A stretch of DNA of 64,000 nucleotides, taken from positions 7,541,983 through 7,605,982 of the forward strand of contig OY718807.1 in NCBI GenBank assembly GCA_963070105.1, written 5' to 3'. This document shows, piece after piece, positions 62,032 to 64,000 of the stretch. Within the stretch, counting starts at the first letter, position 1, and every line of letters starts with the position of its first letter. Under the pieces are notes generated by a model that was given only the letters and a program-made list of their open reading frames with translations, had not been told where the DNA came from and did no database searches. Source of the DNA: Litomosoides sigmodontis. Lineage: Eukaryota; Nematoda; Chromadorea; Rhabditida; Onchocercidae. The position numbers were made by a program, and so were the translations under genes.

Positions 62032-63518
62032 ATGGGATATAATGAAATTGCCCGACGACCTGTTTATCAGCACTATCCACAGAATATGATACACACGTTT
62101 GACACGGAGCACCTGTGCCAATCACAGTGTCACGTACCTTGCTCAATGAAACATATTAGCGATTTGATGATGCAACGATGGCTTTGTCCTGTTAAGGTAA
62201 GTAATTTTTAATTTCTTCATTTTCCAGTTTCTCAATGCATCCTCTTTCTTCCGCCTTTCAACCATGCAATAGCTGTCAATTAGCACAGTCATTCCGATAT
62301 GGGAAGATTTCATTCAAAAATCCCCATCATAGTTTTTTCTTTTAGACAATGCAATTGCTGCTATTCACAAAGTAAGTATCAGCACGTGCTACTTGCACAC
62401 TTTAATTGAGCATTTAAAAAGTAGATTTGATTGAATTATTGAGCTGAATTTAACTGTAGCCTAGGTTGGTAAGAGAAATGTTGAAAATGATTAATTGAAT
62501 ACTATTTATTTACTTGAAAAAATTCCTGGAACGTTTTTGTTTTGCAACAAATGAAAGTTTAAAATAAAGAATGTGAGTGCAGAGAAATTTTAAATTCCAT
62601 ATGTTAAGCTTTTACAGAGGAGGTGAATTGCAAAATATCCGTTGTAACAAACGCTTACATCCATTGATTTACGAAGCAAAAATTTTCATTTAAGCAATTT
62701 CTTACTATCTCTTACAGTACTACTATGTTCCTACAGTGCATCTTCTTACAGTAATACTACGTTTACAGTAGTGGCAGCAAGTACTAGACGAACATCATGC
62801 TGTATGGTGATAATTTAGCAGAAGTATTCATCAAATATTCAAATTAACACTATTTTTACGGTTTTTTTTGGCTCCAATGTTTTTTAGTAGGATGGAATGA
62901 ATGAGAAGCATATTATTTCTTTTGAAACTCAAATTTTTACCACTTGAAATATGACGTTGTTCTGCTTTTTTTTGTCTCATGAAATGTGCCTGAATTTTGT
63001 GGCATCGCATATTTCCAGTAATCAATTTTCAATTTCATTGATTCATTCCCTGAAGCATTTGGACATTTGTGTGGCAGCAGGAAGAGCAGAACCTTGTACT
63101 TTTTCGATTTTCCAATAAAAAATAAGGAACGCATAATTTTGTAATTGCAAAAATAAAACTTGTAAAAATTAACAAAATTCTCATAGCAAAGAGAAGAAAT
63201 AATAAAGGAATGCATAATGTTGAAGGATAATTTTGTTAGAAAATTCTTATATTTGTATTTCAATTTCGTTCACTTGAACGAATGTCACGTCACATTCATT
63301 TCAGGCTTCACCACGCGCTTCAATCAATTGAGCATTTTCAGGAAAAAGATGTTTGGAATGATGCGCCATCCGACGATCATTTTTTAGCCGGTTTTACCAC
63401 AATTATGGCAACAGTCGTCTGTCTTGCTATTTTCGGTGTCTTTTTACTAATTTGCATAACATGCCTGATTCGAATACATTGTTGTAGATGTCGTAGGAGT
63501 AATCATAGTAATGTATAA
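62032..63518 (+). CDS. Small Cys-rich single-pass membrane protein, unrecognised
   Basis: Three exons join in frame: 62032-62196 (ATG to GTTAAG then GTAAGT), a 26-nt exon at 62346-62371 flanked by TTTTAG and GTAAGT, and 63305-63518 (TAA), about 134 residues. The first part has a Cys cluster (CQSQCHVPC). The last exon encodes an acidic stretch (FQEKDVWNDAPSDDHF), a hydrophobic segment of about 22 residues (MATVVCLAIFGVFLLICITC), then a short basic Cys-rich tail (HCCRCRRSNHSN). It is probably type I or III with the basic tail in the cytosol, and the juxtamembrane Cys residues could be palmitoylated (inference). No signal peptide is visible at the chosen ATG, so an upstream exon may be missing. 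I do not recognise a family. Confidence 0.6.
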
Positions 63519-64000
63519 AGCGAACACCTTGTTTCACCTTCACACCAACTACACCATAGTATTTCTCATGTACATGTGTGAAATTTTGAGCAAAAAAAGT
63601 CAAATTTTTTTTCGAATTATCAAATTAAAAGGAAACAACATGGTTACCTGAAACTAACAGGAAATAAATAATAAAACAGATAAAATGATGAGTAATGAAT
63701 TTCTGAATTTGGTATTGAAAGGTATTTATTTCACTACAAATAGCTTTATTATCACCATTTATAGCGTTTCTTTCCAACAACAAAAAACAAATTATTTCAA
63801 TTCTGAGAAAAAAATTTTAGCCTCCACGTTTGATTCTTCTTTTTTTTTTGAAATCTATTTTTATAGTATGAAATATAATCGTTATAATGCAACGTGGCAT
63901 TAAGTGGTGTATTCGATTTGATGAAATATACTCCGCAAATACATGCTCGCATGGCATGAAAGTTAATTCAAACTGTCCACTTTCATCATTCCTCCAATTC
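63519..64000. other. 3' flank of membrane-protein gene
   Basis: AT-rich; an AATAAATAATAAAA tract near 63663 may hold the polyadenylation signal. No further gene seen. Confidence 0.5.

Overview
The window looks like nuclear DNA from a nematode. It is AT-rich, and genes are cut into many small exons by mostly short GT-AG introns whose acceptors end in TTTCAG or TTTTAG. Several first coding exons lie a few bases after an acceptor-like sequence, as expected for spliced-leader trans-splicing. The gene set (ADAMTS protease with thrombospondin repeats, ATG16, CDK4/6, MED27, NSE3/MAGE, P450) is animal. A spirurid (clade III) worm is a guess only. No bacterial, viral or CRISPR features were seen. All gene models below were built by reading exons, splice sites and phases by eye; unless stated, every junction keeps the reading frame.

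Layout. 1-3830 (+): 3' part of a PNUTS-like PP1-targeting protein with a CCCH finger and an RS-rich tail. 3.8-18.3 kb: about 14 kb without a recognisable gene, dominated by simple repeats, including three very large trinucleotide arrays: (TAC)n of 1.2 kb, (TAA)n of 0.76 kb and (TTA)n of 1.45 kb. 18.3-29.1 kb (+): a 19-exon ADAMTS metalloprotease. 29.1-32.8 kb: mostly empty, with a few exon-like fragments. 32.8-34.3 kb (-): a MAGE/NSE3 gene in eight small exons that simple ORF calling misses. 35.5-46.9 kb (+): four genes in the same direction: an unrecognised protein with repeated PEC-V motifs, MED27, a RING protein with a C-terminal membrane segment, and a cytochrome P450. 47.0-51.9 kb (-): ATG16, 14 exons, tail to tail with the P450. 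52.7-55.0 kb (+): a CDK4/6-like kinase, head to head with ATG16. 55.0-62.0 kb: no gene seen. 62.0-63.5 kb (+): a small Cys-rich single-pass membrane protein I do not recognise.

How the genes relate: they cover transcription (PNUTS-like, MED27), genome maintenance (NSE3 as a SMC5/6 subunit), autophagy (ATG16), cell-cycle entry (CDK4/6), matrix remodelling (ADAMTS) and oxidative metabolism (P450). They do not form one pathway. The codirectional 35.5-46.9 kb cluster may include an operon, but this is inference from spacing and acceptor-like sites.

The most notable points are the giant trinucleotide arrays (two of them complementary and so able to form a large snap-back), the hidden NSE3 gene, the GC-AG introns in both members of the divergent ATG16/CDK pair, a perfect 18-bp hairpin inside a MED27 intron, and two unrecognised proteins.
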